From Vannielia litorea (GTDB lineage Bacteria > Pseudomonadota > Alphaproteobacteria > Rhodobacterales > Rhodobacteraceae), in contig NZ_FSRL01000001.1 of the NCBI RefSeq assembly GCF_900142295.1, positions 2,604,001-2,668,000 on the forward strand: a stretch of 64,000 nucleotides of DNA. Direction: 5' to 3'. The notes beneath the pieces are model-generated. The model was not told the origin of the DNA. It did no database searches and saw only the letters and a list, made by a program, of their open reading frames with translations. Numbering within the stretch: the stretch's first letter is position 1; every line of letters begins with the position of its first letter. A program made the position numbers and the translations under genes. Positions 43,362 to 52,163 of this stretch are shown one piece after another.

Positions 43362-44329
43362 ATTTTCAGATGATAGAGGCCGCCGCCGGGCGGCTTGCGG
43401 GCCATGTGCGCGAAACACCCCTGCTGAACTCGCCCTTCATCGACGCGATCGCCGGGCGGCGCGTGTGGGTGAAGGCCGAATGCCTTCAGCACACCGGGAG
43501 CTTCAAGTTTCGGGGCGGGTGGTCGGCGGTTTCGGCGCTGGAGGGCGCGGGCGGCGTGCTGGCCTATTCATCGGGGAACCATGCGCAGGGCGTCGCTGCG
43601 GCGGCGCGGGCGCATGGGCGCGAGGCGGTGATCGTGATGCCTGAGGATGCACCTGCCGTGAAGATCGCGAATACAAGGGCTTACGGCGCCGAGGTGGTGC
43701 TTTATGACCGCGCCACCGGCGACCGCGAGGCGATCGGCGCGGAGCTGGCCGAGGCGCGGGGGCTCACGCTGATCCGGCCCTATGACGAGCCGCTGGTGAT
43801 TGCCGGGCAGGGCACCTGCGGGCTGGAGATTGCCCGGCAGGCGGCCGAAGCGGGGGTGACCGGGGGCGACGTGATTGTGTGCTGCGGCGGCGGCGGGCTG
43901 ACCTCGGGGATCGCGCTGGCGCTCGAGCGGACCGCGCCGGGCTTCAGGGTGCGACCGGCGGAACCCGAGGGCTTTGACGATGTGGCGCGCTCGCTGGCGA
44001 GCGGAATGATCCAGAAAAACAACGCCTTGGGGGGCTCGATCTGCGATGCCATCGTGACCCCGCAACCGGGCGAGCTGACCTTTCCGATCATGCAGAGGCT
44101 CTGTGGGCCGGGGGTGGCGGTAAGCGACGAAGAGGCGCTCAGGGCGGTGGCCCAGGCCTTCTTGCGGCTGAAGATCGTGGTCGAGCCGGGCGGTGCCGTG
44201 GCGCTGGCCTCGGCGCTGTTTCAAGGCGATGCGATCGAGGGCGAGGATGTTGTGGTCGTGGTCAGCGGCGGCAACGTGGACGCAGGCGTTTTTGCCGAGG
44301 CGATAAGGACTTACGGAGACGCCGCATGA
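43358..44329 (+). CDS. Threonine/serine dehydratase-like PLP enzyme
   Basis: 323 residues, fold-type II PLP enzyme. Schiff-base Lys50 in QHTGSFKFRGG, SSGNHAQGVAAAARAHG (phosphate/substrate loop), CGGGGLTSGIALAL (PLP phosphate), VVVVVSGGNVD. The start is inferred to be TTG 43358 overlapping the previous stop as TTGA with GGAG eight bases upstream; an ATG at 43370 would drop four residues and has no ribosome-binding site. Likely deaminates threonine/serine or hydroxyaspartate. Confidence 0.88.
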   Translation: MNFQMIEAAAGRLAGHVRETPLLNSPFIDAIAGRRVWVKAECLQHTGSFKFRGGWSAVSALEGAGGVLAYSSGNHAQGVAAAARAHGREAVIVMPEDAPAVKIANTRAYGAEVVLYDRATGDREAIGAELAEARGLTLIRPYDEPLVIAGQGTCGLEIARQAAEAGVTGGDVIVCCGGGGLTSGIALALERTAPGFRVRPAEPEGFDDVARSLASGMIQKNNALGGSICDAIVTPQPGELTFPIMQRLCGPGVAVSDEEALRAVAQAFLRLKIVVEPGGAVALASALFQGDAIEGEDVVVVVSGGNVDAGVFAEAIRTYGDAA

Positions 44330-45516
44330 CCGAATGGACGGTGGCCAGCTTCAACGTGAAGAACCTGATCGGAGCGGAGAAGGAGTACTACCGCTTCGAG
44401 AAATACACCCGCGAGGAATACGCCTGGAAGGCCAATTGGCTGGCCGATCAGCTCGCCTCGCTGAACGCCGATCTTGTTGGATTTCAAGAGATTTTCGAAG
44501 AAGATGCCCTGCGGGCCGTGGTGGCGCAGGCGGATCGGTTGGGGGAGGCGTCGAACGCGGTTTCGGTGCCGGATGCGTCCAAGCCCTATCACCGGAAGGC
44601 GATTTTCCGGAAGCTGGCCTATGAGCCCTATGGCGATGCGGCGCTGGCCTTTGCGGCGAACCTCAATGACGGCGCGCCGGGAGAGCGGCGGCCGGGGCTG
44701 GCGGTGCTGTCGCGCAACGGCTTTGCCGAACCGCCGGTGGTGGTGCAAGAGCTTGAAAAACCGCTGGAAATCCCGCTCCGCGATCTGGGCGGCGGGGGCG
44801 CGGGGAGCTTCACCCTGAACCGGCTTTCGCGCCCCATTCTGAAGGTGAAGGTGCCGGTGGGCCGCCATGTGGTGACCGTGTTCAACTGCCATCTGAAGAG
44901 CAAGCTGGGCGAGTTCATCACCCCGCAGGGCGCCGAATTTGCCAATGAAGCCAACCTGTTGGACTATGACCCGGTGGGCCGCTCGATGGGGTCTTTACGC
45001 AGCGCACTCAGGCGCATGGCGGAGGCCTGGGTGCTGCGGCGCGAGGTCGTGGCGGAGCTGGAAAAAGGCAATCCTGTCATAGTGTTGGGCGATCTGAACG
45101 ATGGCGAGCACGCGGTGAGCACGGAGATCATCACCGGGGAGGCACCGTTCAAGAACTACGCCTGGATGCGCCGGCATGACGCGCGCCACCAAGGCGACCG
45201 CTACAGCGTTGAAGAGGCTGCACAAATCACCGAGAGCGTGGACTCGATGCGGCTTCATTCGGCGGAAAAGCTGTTTGTGCGGAAGAGCCTGCGCGACATG
45301 GTCTACACGGCGGCCTTCGGCGGGGTCTACGAGAGCATCGACCAGATCCTGCTGTCGCGGCACTTTCACCCAGACTTCGGGCAAGCCCTTGGAAGCATGG
45401 AGTATTTCAGCGTCTTCAACGACCATCTGACCGACGGATCGCACCCCGAAGCGCCCTACAACAAGCTCGCCTCGGACCACGGGCAGATCATGGCGCACCT
45501 GCGACTGGTCGACTGA
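44326..45516 (+). CDS. Endonuclease/exonuclease/phosphatase-fold protein
   Basis: 396 residues, no signal peptide. EEP-domain signatures: VASFNVKNLIG, LVGFQEIFEE (metal-binding Glu), VTVFNCHLKSKLGEF, VIVLGDLNDGEHAV, and C-terminal FNDHLTDG and SDHGQIMAHL (catalytic His). The ATG overlaps the dehydratase stop (ATGA), so this is the fourth gene of the chain. Could be a nuclease or phosphodiesterase; substrate unknown. Confidence 0.85.
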   Translation: MTEWTVASFNVKNLIGAEKEYYRFEKYTREEYAWKANWLADQLASLNADLVGFQEIFEEDALRAVVAQADRLGEASNAVSVPDASKPYHRKAIFRKLAYEPYGDAALAFAANLNDGAPGERRPGLAVLSRNGFAEPPVVVQELEKPLEIPLRDLGGGGAGSFTLNRLSRPILKVKVPVGRHVVTVFNCHLKSKLGEFITPQGAEFANEANLLDYDPVGRSMGSLRSALRRMAEAWVLRREVVAELEKGNPVIVLGDLNDGEHAVSTEIITGEAPFKNYAWMRRHDARHQGDRYSVEEAAQITESVDSMRLHSAEKLFVRKSLRDMVYTAAFGGVYESIDQILLSRHFHPDFGQALGSMEYFSVFNDHLTDGSHPEAPYNKLASDHGQIMAHLRLVD

Positions 45517-45594
45517 CCGGCTGTGCCATGCAGAAATGAATGGAAACTGGTTAAATTAACCACGAAATGCCCACCTGTGCCGGATTCCACACAT

Positions 45595-45627
45595 GCACAA
45601 CCGATGCACAACCCATGCACATCCCAT
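45595..45627. repeat. Three 11-bp tandem repeats upstream of the enolase-superfamily gene
   Basis: Plus strand GCACAACCGAT, GCACAACCCAT, GCACATCCCAT: the same 11-bp unit as the array at 24969-25001 with two substitutions. In both places the third unit is followed by a CATA-type, A-rich stretch ending AAAATG. The array ends 153 bp before ATG 45781. The 264-bp gap is otherwise AT-rich at its left end, with GGTTAAATTAACC (45549-45561), and GC-rich near the gene. Confidence 0.95.
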
Positions 45628-45780
45628 ACATATTCAAAAATGCATGGGTGGGCCGAAACAGGGTTAGCCGAGCGGGCGCTGCGCGGAGGGTCGGGGGCGG
45701 CCTGGCGACCCGGCCGCGAGCCGGTGCCGGGCCGGAACGGACCCGTGGACGGGCGGGCCGCAACGTGATGGGGTAGCACC

Positions 45781-47004
45781 ATGAAACTTGCCGATCTCGA
45801 TATCATCGTCACCTCGCCCCCTGCCCCCGGCTGGGGCGGGCGCTACTGGATTTTGGTGAAGCTCACCACCGCCTGCGGGATTACCGGCTGGGGCGAGGTC
45901 TATGCCGCCTCGGTGGGCCCCGAGGCGATGCGGGCCGTCATCGCGGATGTCTTTGCCCGGCACATGGCGGGGGAGAACCCGGAGAACATCGAGCTGATGT
46001 TCCGGCGGGCCTACTCGGCGGGCTTTACCCAGCGGCCTGACCTGACGGTGATCGGGGCCTTCAGCGGGCTGGAAATGGCCTGCTGGGACATCATCGGCAA
46101 GGCGCGGGAGCGGCCCGTCTGGGCGATGATCGGCGGGCGCACGAATGAACGGCTCAGGGCCTACACCTACCTCTATCCCGAGGAGGGGATGGCGCTGCCG
46201 GAGTTCTGGAACAGCGCGGAGATGGCCGCCGAGGTGGCGCTCAAGAGGGTCGAGGAAGGTTGGACGGCGGTGAAGTTCGACCCGGCGGGGCCTTACACGG
46301 TGCGCGGCGGGCATGAGCCCTCGATGAGCGACATCAGCCGGTCGGTGGCCTTTTGCGAGCAGATCCGGGCCGCCGTGGGCGACCGGGCGGACCTGCTCTT
46401 TGGCACCCACGGGCAGTTCAGCGTGTCGGGCGCGCTCAGGATGGGCCGTGCGATTGCCCACACCGGGCCGCTCTGGTTCGAGGAGCCGGTGCCGCCCGAC
46501 AATGCGGCCGCCATGGCCAAGGTCGCCGGCGGCCAGCCTGTGCCGGTGGCCACCGGCGAGCGGCTGACCACCAAGGCGGAGTTCGCCCCGGTACTGCGGC
46601 AGGGCGCGGCGCATATCCTGCAACCGGCGCTTGGCCGGGTGGGCGGCATTGGCGAGGCCCGCAAGGTGGCCGCCATGGCCGAGGTCTACAACGTGACGGT
46701 GGCCCCGCATCTCTATGCCGGGCCGGTGGAGTTTGCCGCCAACATCGCGCTGGGCGTGGCGATCCCCAACCTGCTGATGGTGGAATGCATCGAGACCGCA
46801 TTTCACCGCGCATTGGTGAAGGGCACGATCCGGGTGGAGGAGGGCCATGTGATCCCGCCCGAGGGGCCGGGGCTGGGGATCGAGGTGGATGAGGCCCTGG
46901 CGCGGGCGCACCCCTGGGAGGGCGATGGGCTGCACCTGGAGATGCAGGACGGGCCGTGCCGCTACGATGCGCCGAATGCCTTTGAAGGCGGGGCGCCGCG
47001 GTGA
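45781..47004 (+). CDS. Mandelate racemase/muconate-lactonizing (enolase superfamily) enzyme
   Basis: 407 residues: N-terminal capping domain (TGWGEVYAASVGPEA) and TIM barrel. Base-bearing segment AVKFDPAGPYTV, the histidine-containing LLFGTHGQFS in place of the usual DxN strand, metal ligands in WFEEPVPP and ATGERLTTK, and APHLYAGPV. This set is that of the sugar-acid dehydratase (mannonate/galactonate dehydratase) branch. Substrate unproven. Preceded by the 11-bp repeat array; 43 bp before the amidotransferase gene. Confidence 0.88.
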   Translation: MKLADLDIIVTSPPAPGWGGRYWILVKLTTACGITGWGEVYAASVGPEAMRAVIADVFARHMAGENPENIELMFRRAYSAGFTQRPDLTVIGAFSGLEMACWDIIGKARERPVWAMIGGRTNERLRAYTYLYPEEGMALPEFWNSAEMAAEVALKRVEEGWTAVKFDPAGPYTVRGGHEPSMSDISRSVAFCEQIRAAVGDRADLLFGTHGQFSVSGALRMGRAIAHTGPLWFEEPVPPDNAAAMAKVAGGQPVPVATGERLTTKAEFAPVLRQGAAHILQPALGRVGGIGEARKVAAMAEVYNVTVAPHLYAGPVEFAANIALGVAIPNLLMVECIETAFHRALVKGTIRVEEGHVIPPEGPGLGIEVDEALARAHPWEGDGLHLEMQDGPCRYDAPNAFEGGAPR

Positions 47005-47047
47005 CGGGTGGGTTTCACCTGCCCGGCGGAGGGTTTAGACCGCGCCC

Positions 47048-47770
47048 ATGAAGCCATTTCTTGTTCTGCAGTTGCGGCCGGAGACCGAGGCCAGCGACGA
47101 CGAGTTTGCCGCCATTCTCGCCAAGGGCGGGCTGACGGAGGGTGAGGTGCGCCGGGTGCGGCTGGATTGCGAGACGCTCGGGGCGGTGCGGCTGGACGAC
47201 TACGCGGGGGTGATCGTCGGCGGCGGGCCCGGCTGCGTGAGCGATGCGCCGGAGGACAAGACCCCGGTGGAGGCCCGGATCGAGGCCGCCGTGCTGGGCC
47301 TGATGCCCGAGGTGGCGGAGCGGGATTTTCCGTTTCTCGGCTGCTGCTACGGGATCGGGATATTGGGCAAGGCGCTGGGAGGCGTGGTGGCCAAGGGGCG
47401 CTATGGCGAGCCGGTGGGCACCAGCGCCTGCCGAGTGGTGGAGGCCGATCCGCTGCTGGAGGGGGTGGCGCCGGAGTTCGATGCCTTCGTCGGCCACAAG
47501 GAGGCGATGGAGGTGCTGCCCGAGGGCTGCGTGCGGCTGGTGGAGAGCGCGCCCTGCCCCAACCAGATGGTGCGATACGGGGCCAATGTTTATGCCACGC
47601 AGTTTCACCCCGAGGCGGATGCGGCGGGCTTCGAGACGCGGATCAGGGTCTATCGCAACAAGGGGTACTTTGACCCCGCCGAGGCGGATGGGCTGATTGC
47701 CATGTGCCGCGCGGCGCAGGTGACGGAGCCGGAGAAGATCTTGCGGAATTTCGTGGCGCGCTACGGGTGA
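47048..47770 (+). CDS. Class I glutamine amidotransferase
   Basis: 240-residue stand-alone GATase1 domain of the GMP-synthase-like type. Nucleophile Cys100 in LGCCYGIG, oxyanion region VGGGPGCVSDAP, and the His-x-Glu pair in YATQFHPEAD. Ends without a synthetase domain. Such proteins release ammonia or cleave gamma-glutamyl compounds. Convergent with the following secreted nuclease-fold gene across a terminator-rich gap. Confidence 0.85.
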   Translation: MKPFLVLQLRPETEASDDEFAAILAKGGLTEGEVRRVRLDCETLGAVRLDDYAGVIVGGGPGCVSDAPEDKTPVEARIEAAVLGLMPEVAERDFPFLGCCYGIGILGKALGGVVAKGRYGEPVGTSACRVVEADPLLEGVAPEFDAFVGHKEAMEVLPEGCVRLVESAPCPNQMVRYGANVYATQFHPEADAAGFETRIRVYRNKGYFDPAEADGLIAMCRAAQVTEPEKILRNFVARYG

Positions 47771-47874
47771 GCGGGGGGCGCTGAGGCCAGCGCCCGTCCC
47801 GCGCGGGGCGGCTCTCCACAAGCGTTGCCATGACCGCAGCTCGCCCCGGCGCCGTTCAGCATGACGTAACCGAA

Positions 47875-47924
47875 GCGCCCGCCCCGGGGGGGGGCGGGGC
47901 GGGCGCTGGCCGGCGGTGCCGGCC
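47875..47924. terminator. Twin GC-rich hairpins in a convergent gap
   Basis: GCGCCCGCCCC (47875-47885) pairs with GGGGCGGGCGC (47896-47906), followed directly by GGCCGGC (47908-47914) and GCCGGCC (47918-47924). The 177-bp gap separates two convergent genes, so a bidirectional transcription block is the likely role. No U-tract. Confidence 0.65.
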
Positions 47925-47947
47925 GGGTGCTCCGCATGGATGATGCG

Positions 47948-48850
47948 TTACGGCAGGGTGATATCGGCATAGACGGGGTAATGGTCTGACGGCCATTCGC
48001 CCATGAATTTTTCTCTCAGCACCAGGGGCCTGGAGACCGTGATGCCCTGGCTGGCCGCGATGTGGTCGATCGCGCCCAGGAGGTTGATTCCGGCGTTCAG
48101 GTGATAGGTTGCGCCGCGGGTCGGGGCGAAGGTGAGCCCGGCCTCCTCGAGGGTGCGCAGGGTGTTGGCGCCGTGCATGGCGTTGAGGTCGCCGAGCAGG
48201 ATCACCGGGGTGCCCGAGGCGATGACGGGGGCGAGGCGGTCGCGCACGAGGGCGGCGGAGAGGCGGCGGTTGGAGCGGCTCTTGTACTCGAAGTGGACGT
48301 TGACGACGCGGAGGCGCTGGCCGTCTGCCGTGGCGAACTCGGCCCAGGAGGCGAAGGCGGGCCAGGAGCCGTTGAAGGTGCGGGAATAGATCTGCTCGGG
48401 CGTGTCGGAGAAGAAGAACCAGCCTTCATCGACCGGGCGCAGGCGGGTGGCGCGGTAGAAGATGGGCTGGGTGGCCGGGAAGCTCTGCCAGGGTCCGGCA
48501 GCGGCGGCGCGGTAGGCGGGGAGTTCGGCCAGAAGGTAATCGCGGGCGAGGTTGGTGGAGCCGTCACTGCCGCTCCGGAAGCTCTCCATCTCCTGGAAGG
48601 CGATGATGTCGGCGTCGATCGTGCGGAGGGCCTCGGCCATGGGCGCGCGGCGGCGCTCCCAGTCGGCCACGGACCAGTCGCCGGTGGCCCGGTTCAGCAC
48701 GATGTAGTGGACGTTGTAGCTGGCGACGCGCAGGGCGCTTGCCGGTTTGGGCGGCACCGGGGCGGAGCCGGAATGGGCGACGTGGAGGGCGCAGGCCAGG
48801 AGCGGCAGGGCCAGCAGGAGGAGGGCGGTGAGGCGGAGGGCGCGGCGCAT
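47948..48850 (-). CDS. Secreted endonuclease/exonuclease/phosphatase-fold lipoprotein
   Basis: 300 residues from ATG 48850. Lipoprotein-type signal MRRALRLTALLLLALPLLAC. EEP motifs: VASYNVHYIV, IIAFQEMESF (metal Glu), VVNVHFEYKSRSNR, VILLGDLNAMHG, and IDHIAASQG with WPSDHYPVYADI (catalytic His). The family includes nucleases and sphingomyelinase-type phosphodiesterases; the membrane-anchored, periplasmic location suggests scavenging. Distinct from the cytoplasmic EEP protein at 44.3 kb. Confidence 0.85.
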   Translation of the reverse strand: MRRALRLTALLLLALPLLACALHVAHSGSAPVPPKPASALRVASYNVHYIVLNRATGDWSVADWERRRAPMAEALRTIDADIIAFQEMESFRSGSDGSTNLARDYLLAELPAYRAAAAGPWQSFPATQPIFYRATRLRPVDEGWFFFSDTPEQIYSRTFNGSWPAFASWAEFATADGQRLRVVNVHFEYKSRSNRRLSAALVRDRLAPVIASGTPVILLGDLNAMHGANTLRTLEEAGLTFAPTRGATYHLNAGINLLGAIDHIAASQGITVSRPLVLREKFMGEWPSDHYPVYADITLP

Positions 48851-48946
48851 GGGCGGAGGGTAGCCATTGGCGCGCGCAGGTCCATCTCTCATTGCCTGAT
48901 TGGCGAGGCCGAGTCATATTCAGATAAATGGATATGGGAGGACGAT

Positions 48947-49855
48947 ATGCGGATAACGCGGCGGAGATTCGTGGCCGGAGCGGCGGCGGGCGTGGTGGCG
49001 GGCGGCGTGGTGCCCCTGCGCGGCATGGCGGAGATGATGCTGGGCGAGGCAAGGTTGACGGCCATCAGCGACGGAACCCTGATGCTGCCGGGCGCCTTCA
49101 TCTTCGAGGGGCTGCCCGAGGAGGAGGTGGCGGCCATCGTGACGCCGATGGGCGTGTCGAGCACCGCGCTGGAGCCGCCCTGCAACGTGACGCTGTTGCA
49201 GGTGGGCGACCGGGTGGTGCTCTTCGACGTGGGCTCGGGGCCGGATTTCATGCCCTCCGCGGGTGAGCTGGTGCAGAACCTCGAGGGCGCCGGGGTGGCG
49301 CCGGAGGATGTGACCGACGTGATCTTCACCCATGCCCACCCCGATCACATCTGGGGCCTGCTGGACGAGTTCGACGAGCCGCTCTTTGCCGATGCCCGCT
49401 ACATGATGGGCCGGGCCGAGTGGGACTACTGGTGGAACCCGGAGACGGTCGACACCATCGGCGCCGAGCGGCAGGCCTTTGCGGTGGGCGCCAGGCGGCG
49501 GATGGAGGCGATCGAGGACGCGGTGGTGTTTTTCGACGATGGCGAGGAGGTGCTTCCGGGCGTGGCGGCGGTGGCCTGCGTGGGGCACACGCCCGGGCAC
49601 ATGGGCTTCGAGATCCGGCAGGGCAGCGAGAGCGTGATGGTTGTGGGCGATGCGATCGGCAATCACCACGTGGCCTTCGCGCGGCCCGGCTGGGAGGTGA
49701 ACTCCGACCAGGACAAGGCGACGGCCGCCGCGACCCGCGTGGCGCTGATGGACCGGCTGGCGGCAGAGCAGATGCCGCTGGTGGGCTTTCACCTGCCCGG
49801 CGCGATCGGGCGGGCGGAGAAGGCGGGCGACGGCTATCGCTGGGTGACGATCTAG
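48947..49855 (+). CDS. Tat-exported metallo-beta-lactamase-fold hydrolase
   Basis: 302 residues from ATG 48947 (GGGAGGA upstream). Twin-arginine signal with RRRFVAGAAAGVVAGG. Zinc site THAHPDH (His129, His131, Asp133, His134), further ligands in VGHTPGHMG, VVGDAIGNHH and VGFHLPG. The domain resembles quorum-quenching lactonases and related MBL hydrolases; the Tat signal indicates folding with metal before export to the periplasm. Much longer upstream open frame is antisense to the preceding gene and not coding. Confidence 0.88.
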   Translation: MRITRRRFVAGAAAGVVAGGVVPLRGMAEMMLGEARLTAISDGTLMLPGAFIFEGLPEEEVAAIVTPMGVSSTALEPPCNVTLLQVGDRVVLFDVGSGPDFMPSAGELVQNLEGAGVAPEDVTDVIFTHAHPDHIWGLLDEFDEPLFADARYMMGRAEWDYWWNPETVDTIGAERQAFAVGARRRMEAIEDAVVFFDDGEEVLPGVAAVACVGHTPGHMGFEIRQGSESVMVVGDAIGNHHVAFARPGWEVNSDQDKATAAATRVALMDRLAAEQMPLVGFHLPGAIGRAEKAGDGYRWVTI

Positions 49856-49880
49856 GGGGCCGGGCCAGCCCTCGGCCCCC
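49855..49880. terminator. Bidirectional terminator hairpin
   Basis: GGGGGCC (49855-49861) pairs with GGCCCCC (49874-49880) across a 12-nt loop, starting at the MBL stop codon and 15 bp before the end of convergent pth. Confidence 0.5.
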
Positions 49881-49894
49881 CCTGCCCGCCCGGC

Positions 49895-50623
49895 CTAGCG
49901 GAACTTGTCGACGAGGCGCTGGAGCGGCGAGCGGTGTTCTGGCGCGGGTTCGGGCGCGGCTTCGGGCTTGGGCTTGGACACGGGCTCGGGCTCGGGCGCG
50001 GGGGCCGGGCTGGCGGCGGGTTTCGCGGCTGCGGGCTGCGCCTTTTCCGGGCGGGCGGGCTGCATCCGGCGGGCCACGGCGTTCATGAAGCGCCCGGCAT
50101 CGCCCGAGGCCAGCTCGCCCGCGCCGTCGGAGATGCCGCGCATCATGTCGTCAAGCCATTCGGCATCGTGCTTGGCGAAATCCTTCAGCACCCAGCCCGG
50201 CACCGCCTCCTTGCGGCCCGGATGGCCCACGCCCATGCGCACGCGGTCGTAATGCGGGCCGATGTGCTCGTGGATCGAGCGCAGACCGTTGTGGCCCGCG
50301 TGGCCGCCGCCCGCCTTGCAGCGCAGCTTGCCCGGCGCGAGGTCGATCTCGTCGTGGAACACGGTCACGTCGGGCGGCTCCAGCTTGAAGAACCGCATGG
50401 CCTCGCCCACGGACTGGCCGGAGAGGTTCATGAAGGTCATGGGCTTCAGCAGCACGATGCGCTCGGAGCCGAACCGGCCCTCGGACAGCTCACCCTGGAA
50501 CTTGGCGCGCCAGGGCGCGAAGCCATGGTCGGCGGCGATGCGGTCCAGCGCCATGAAGCCGATGTTGTGCCGGTTTCCGGCGTATTTCTCGCCCGGATTG
50601 CCGAGCCCGACCCAGAGTTGCAT
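49895..50623 (-). CDS. pth: Peptidyl-tRNA hydrolase with low-complexity tail
   Basis: 242 residues. The first about 190 form the Pth domain: LWVGLGNPGEKYAGNRHNIGFM (catalytic His in NRHNIGF), LLKPMTFMNLSGQSVGEAM, VFHDEIDLAPGKLRCKAGGGHAGHNGLRSI. The remaining about 50 residues are a Pro/Ala/Glu/Lys-rich tail (KPAASPAPAPEPEPVSKPKP) absent from E. coli Pth, probably disordered. Recycles peptidyl-tRNA released from stalled ribosomes. In relatives it neighbours rplY; here three genes lie between them. Confidence 0.96.
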   Translation of the reverse strand: MQLWVGLGNPGEKYAGNRHNIGFMALDRIAADHGFAPWRAKFQGELSEGRFGSERIVLLKPMTFMNLSGQSVGEAMRFFKLEPPDVTVFHDEIDLAPGKLRCKAGGGHAGHNGLRSIHEHIGPHYDRVRMGVGHPGRKEAVPGWVLKDFAKHDAEWLDDMMRGISDGAGELASGDAGRFMNAVARRMQPARPEKAQPAAAKPAASPAPAPEPEPVSKPKPEAAPEPAPEHRSPLQRLVDKFR

Positions 50624-50700
50624 GTGGTGCTCCCTTTGTCGGGTTCAATGCCCTGTGCGGCGGGGAAAATCCACCCTTCGCGGGGCCGGTGTGCCGCCAA

Positions 50701-51342
50701 TCAGCCGGGCAGGCCCGGATCGGAGGCCATGACCACCGGCGCCTCGCGGACCCGCGCCCACCAGGCAGAGAGCGCCGGGAACTGCGCCAGCATCTCCGCC
50801 CCGGCCTCGGCGCGGCTGAAAGCGTCGATCATCGGGACAAGGTGGCAGTCGGCGCGGGTGAGCGGGCCGGAGAGCACCATGGCCTCGGCGGCGATGGCCT
50901 CGAGCGCAGAGAGCGGGCGGGGCGCGACGCGCAGCCCCTCGGCCACCACCTCGGCGCTGCCCTGGTGGCCCTCGGCGGGGCGGAAGACCGCGTGCGAAAA
51001 GACCTGCCGCACCAGCGGCACATAGGCGTAGGCATCGACGATGCCGATGACCTGCGCGGCTCGCGCCGCGGCCTGCGCGCCCGAGGGCATCAGCGGCGGG
51101 CCGTCGAAGGCACGGTCGACATAGCCGGTGATCGCCGCCGTCTCGTAGAGGGTGAAGCTGCCGTGGGTCAGCACCGGCACCCGCCCGAAGGGGTTGAGCG
51201 CCATCAGCCCGGCGCGGCCCGCCGCGTCGAAGGGGTTCACCTCGCGCTCGGCGTGGGACACGCCCTTGAGGGCCAGCGCCATGCGCGCCGCCCGCATGTA
51301 GACGCTGAAGTGATACCCGTGCAGCGTGACGGCCTCGGCCAT
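50701..51342 (-). CDS. Glutathione S-transferase-family protein
   Basis: 213 residues from ATG 51342 (GGAGG eight bases upstream). Thioredoxin-like N-terminal domain (TLHGYHFSVYMRAARMALALKG; NPFGRVPVLTHGSFTLYETAAI, the cis-Pro and Glu-Thr/Ser glutathione-binding turn) and an all-helical C-terminal domain (LTRADCHLVPMIDAF). Tyr/Ser near residue 12-14 may be the catalytic residue. Substrate unknown. Confidence 0.88.
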   Translation of the reverse strand: MAEAVTLHGYHFSVYMRAARMALALKGVSHAEREVNPFDAAGRAGLMALNPFGRVPVLTHGSFTLYETAAITGYVDRAFDGPPLMPSGAQAAARAAQVIGIVDAYAYVPLVRQVFSHAVFRPAEGHQGSAEVVAEGLRVAPRPLSALEAIAAEAMVLSGPLTRADCHLVPMIDAFSRAEAGAEMLAQFPALSAWWARVREAPVVMASDPGLPG

Positions 51343-51416
51343 TGGCAATCCTCCCTGTCACGCTATCCTAAGCCCCTGCGCCCGACCGCGCCAAGGCACT
51401 GCCGAAGGACCCCGAG

Positions 51417-52163
51417 ATGACGATCACCCATGAAGACGACCTCGACGGTCTGCGCGAGATCGGGCGGATCGTGGCGGAGGTGCTGCGCGCCATGGGACGC
51501 GCGCTGGAGCCGGGGATGACCACCGCAGAGCTGGATGCGATCGGCGCGGAGTTGCTGGAGCGGGAGGGCGCGGTTTCGGCCCCGCGGTCGTGCTACGGCT
51601 TTCCCGGCGCGACCTGCATCAGCACGGGCGATGTGATCGCCCATGGCATACCGGGGCCGGAGGTGATTTGTGCCGGGGGGCTGGTCAACATCGACGTTTC
51701 GGCCTCGAAGAACGGATTTTTTGCGGATACCGGCGCCAGCTTTCGGGTCGGCGAGGTGCCGGCCTCACTCAGGCGCCTGTGCACCGATGGCCGCAGGGCC
51801 TGCCAGATCGGCATCGCCCAGGTGCGCGCCGGGCGACCGATCGGGGCCATAGGCAATGCGATCGGCCAGTTTGCCGCCGGGCGCGGCTACAGCCTGATCC
51901 GCAACCTCGCCAGCCATGGCACCGGGCGGGCGCTGCATGAGTATCCCGAGGAGATTCCGACCTGGCCCAGCCGGGACCGGCGCCAGATCACCGAGGGGCT
52001 GGTGCTGACGGTGGAGCCCTTCCTTTCACGCGGGGGGCGCTGGGCCGAGGAGGGCGGCGACGGCTGGAGCCTGATGGCGAGCCCCCGCGCCGCCTGCGTG
52101 CAATACGAGCACACGGTGGTGGCCACCCGCGGCAGGCCGATCACGGTGACATTGCCGGGGTGA
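51417..52163 (+). CDS. map: Methionine aminopeptidase, type I
   Basis: 248 residues. Metal ligands in order: Asp (VNIDVSA), Asp (FADTGAS), His (ASHGTGRALHEYP), Glu (LTVEPFL), Glu (QYEHTVV); substrate His in VIAHGIPG. The N-terminal domain is minimal (type Ia). It carries an SRGGRWAEEGGDGWSLM insertion near the C-terminus and could be a second, non-housekeeping paralogue. Its stop codon lies in a 12-bp tandem repeat that supplies three in-frame TGA codons. Confidence 0.93.
   Translation: MTITHEDDLDGLREIGRIVAEVLRAMGRALEPGMTTAELDAIGAELLEREGAVSAPRSCYGFPGATCISTGDVIAHGIPGPEVICAGGLVNIDVSASKNGFFADTGASFRVGEVPASLRRLCTDGRRACQIGIAQVRAGRPIGAIGNAIGQFAAGRGYSLIRNLASHGTGRALHEYPEEIPTWPSRDRRQITEGLVLTVEPFLSRGGRWAEEGGDGWSLMASPRAACVQYEHTVVATRGRPITVTLPG

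Noticed and set aside
48062..48946. N-terminal extension of the MBL-fold gene to 597 residues
   Set aside because: The extra part is antisense to the secreted EEP lipoprotein; a Tat signal and ribosome-binding site fix the start at 48947.
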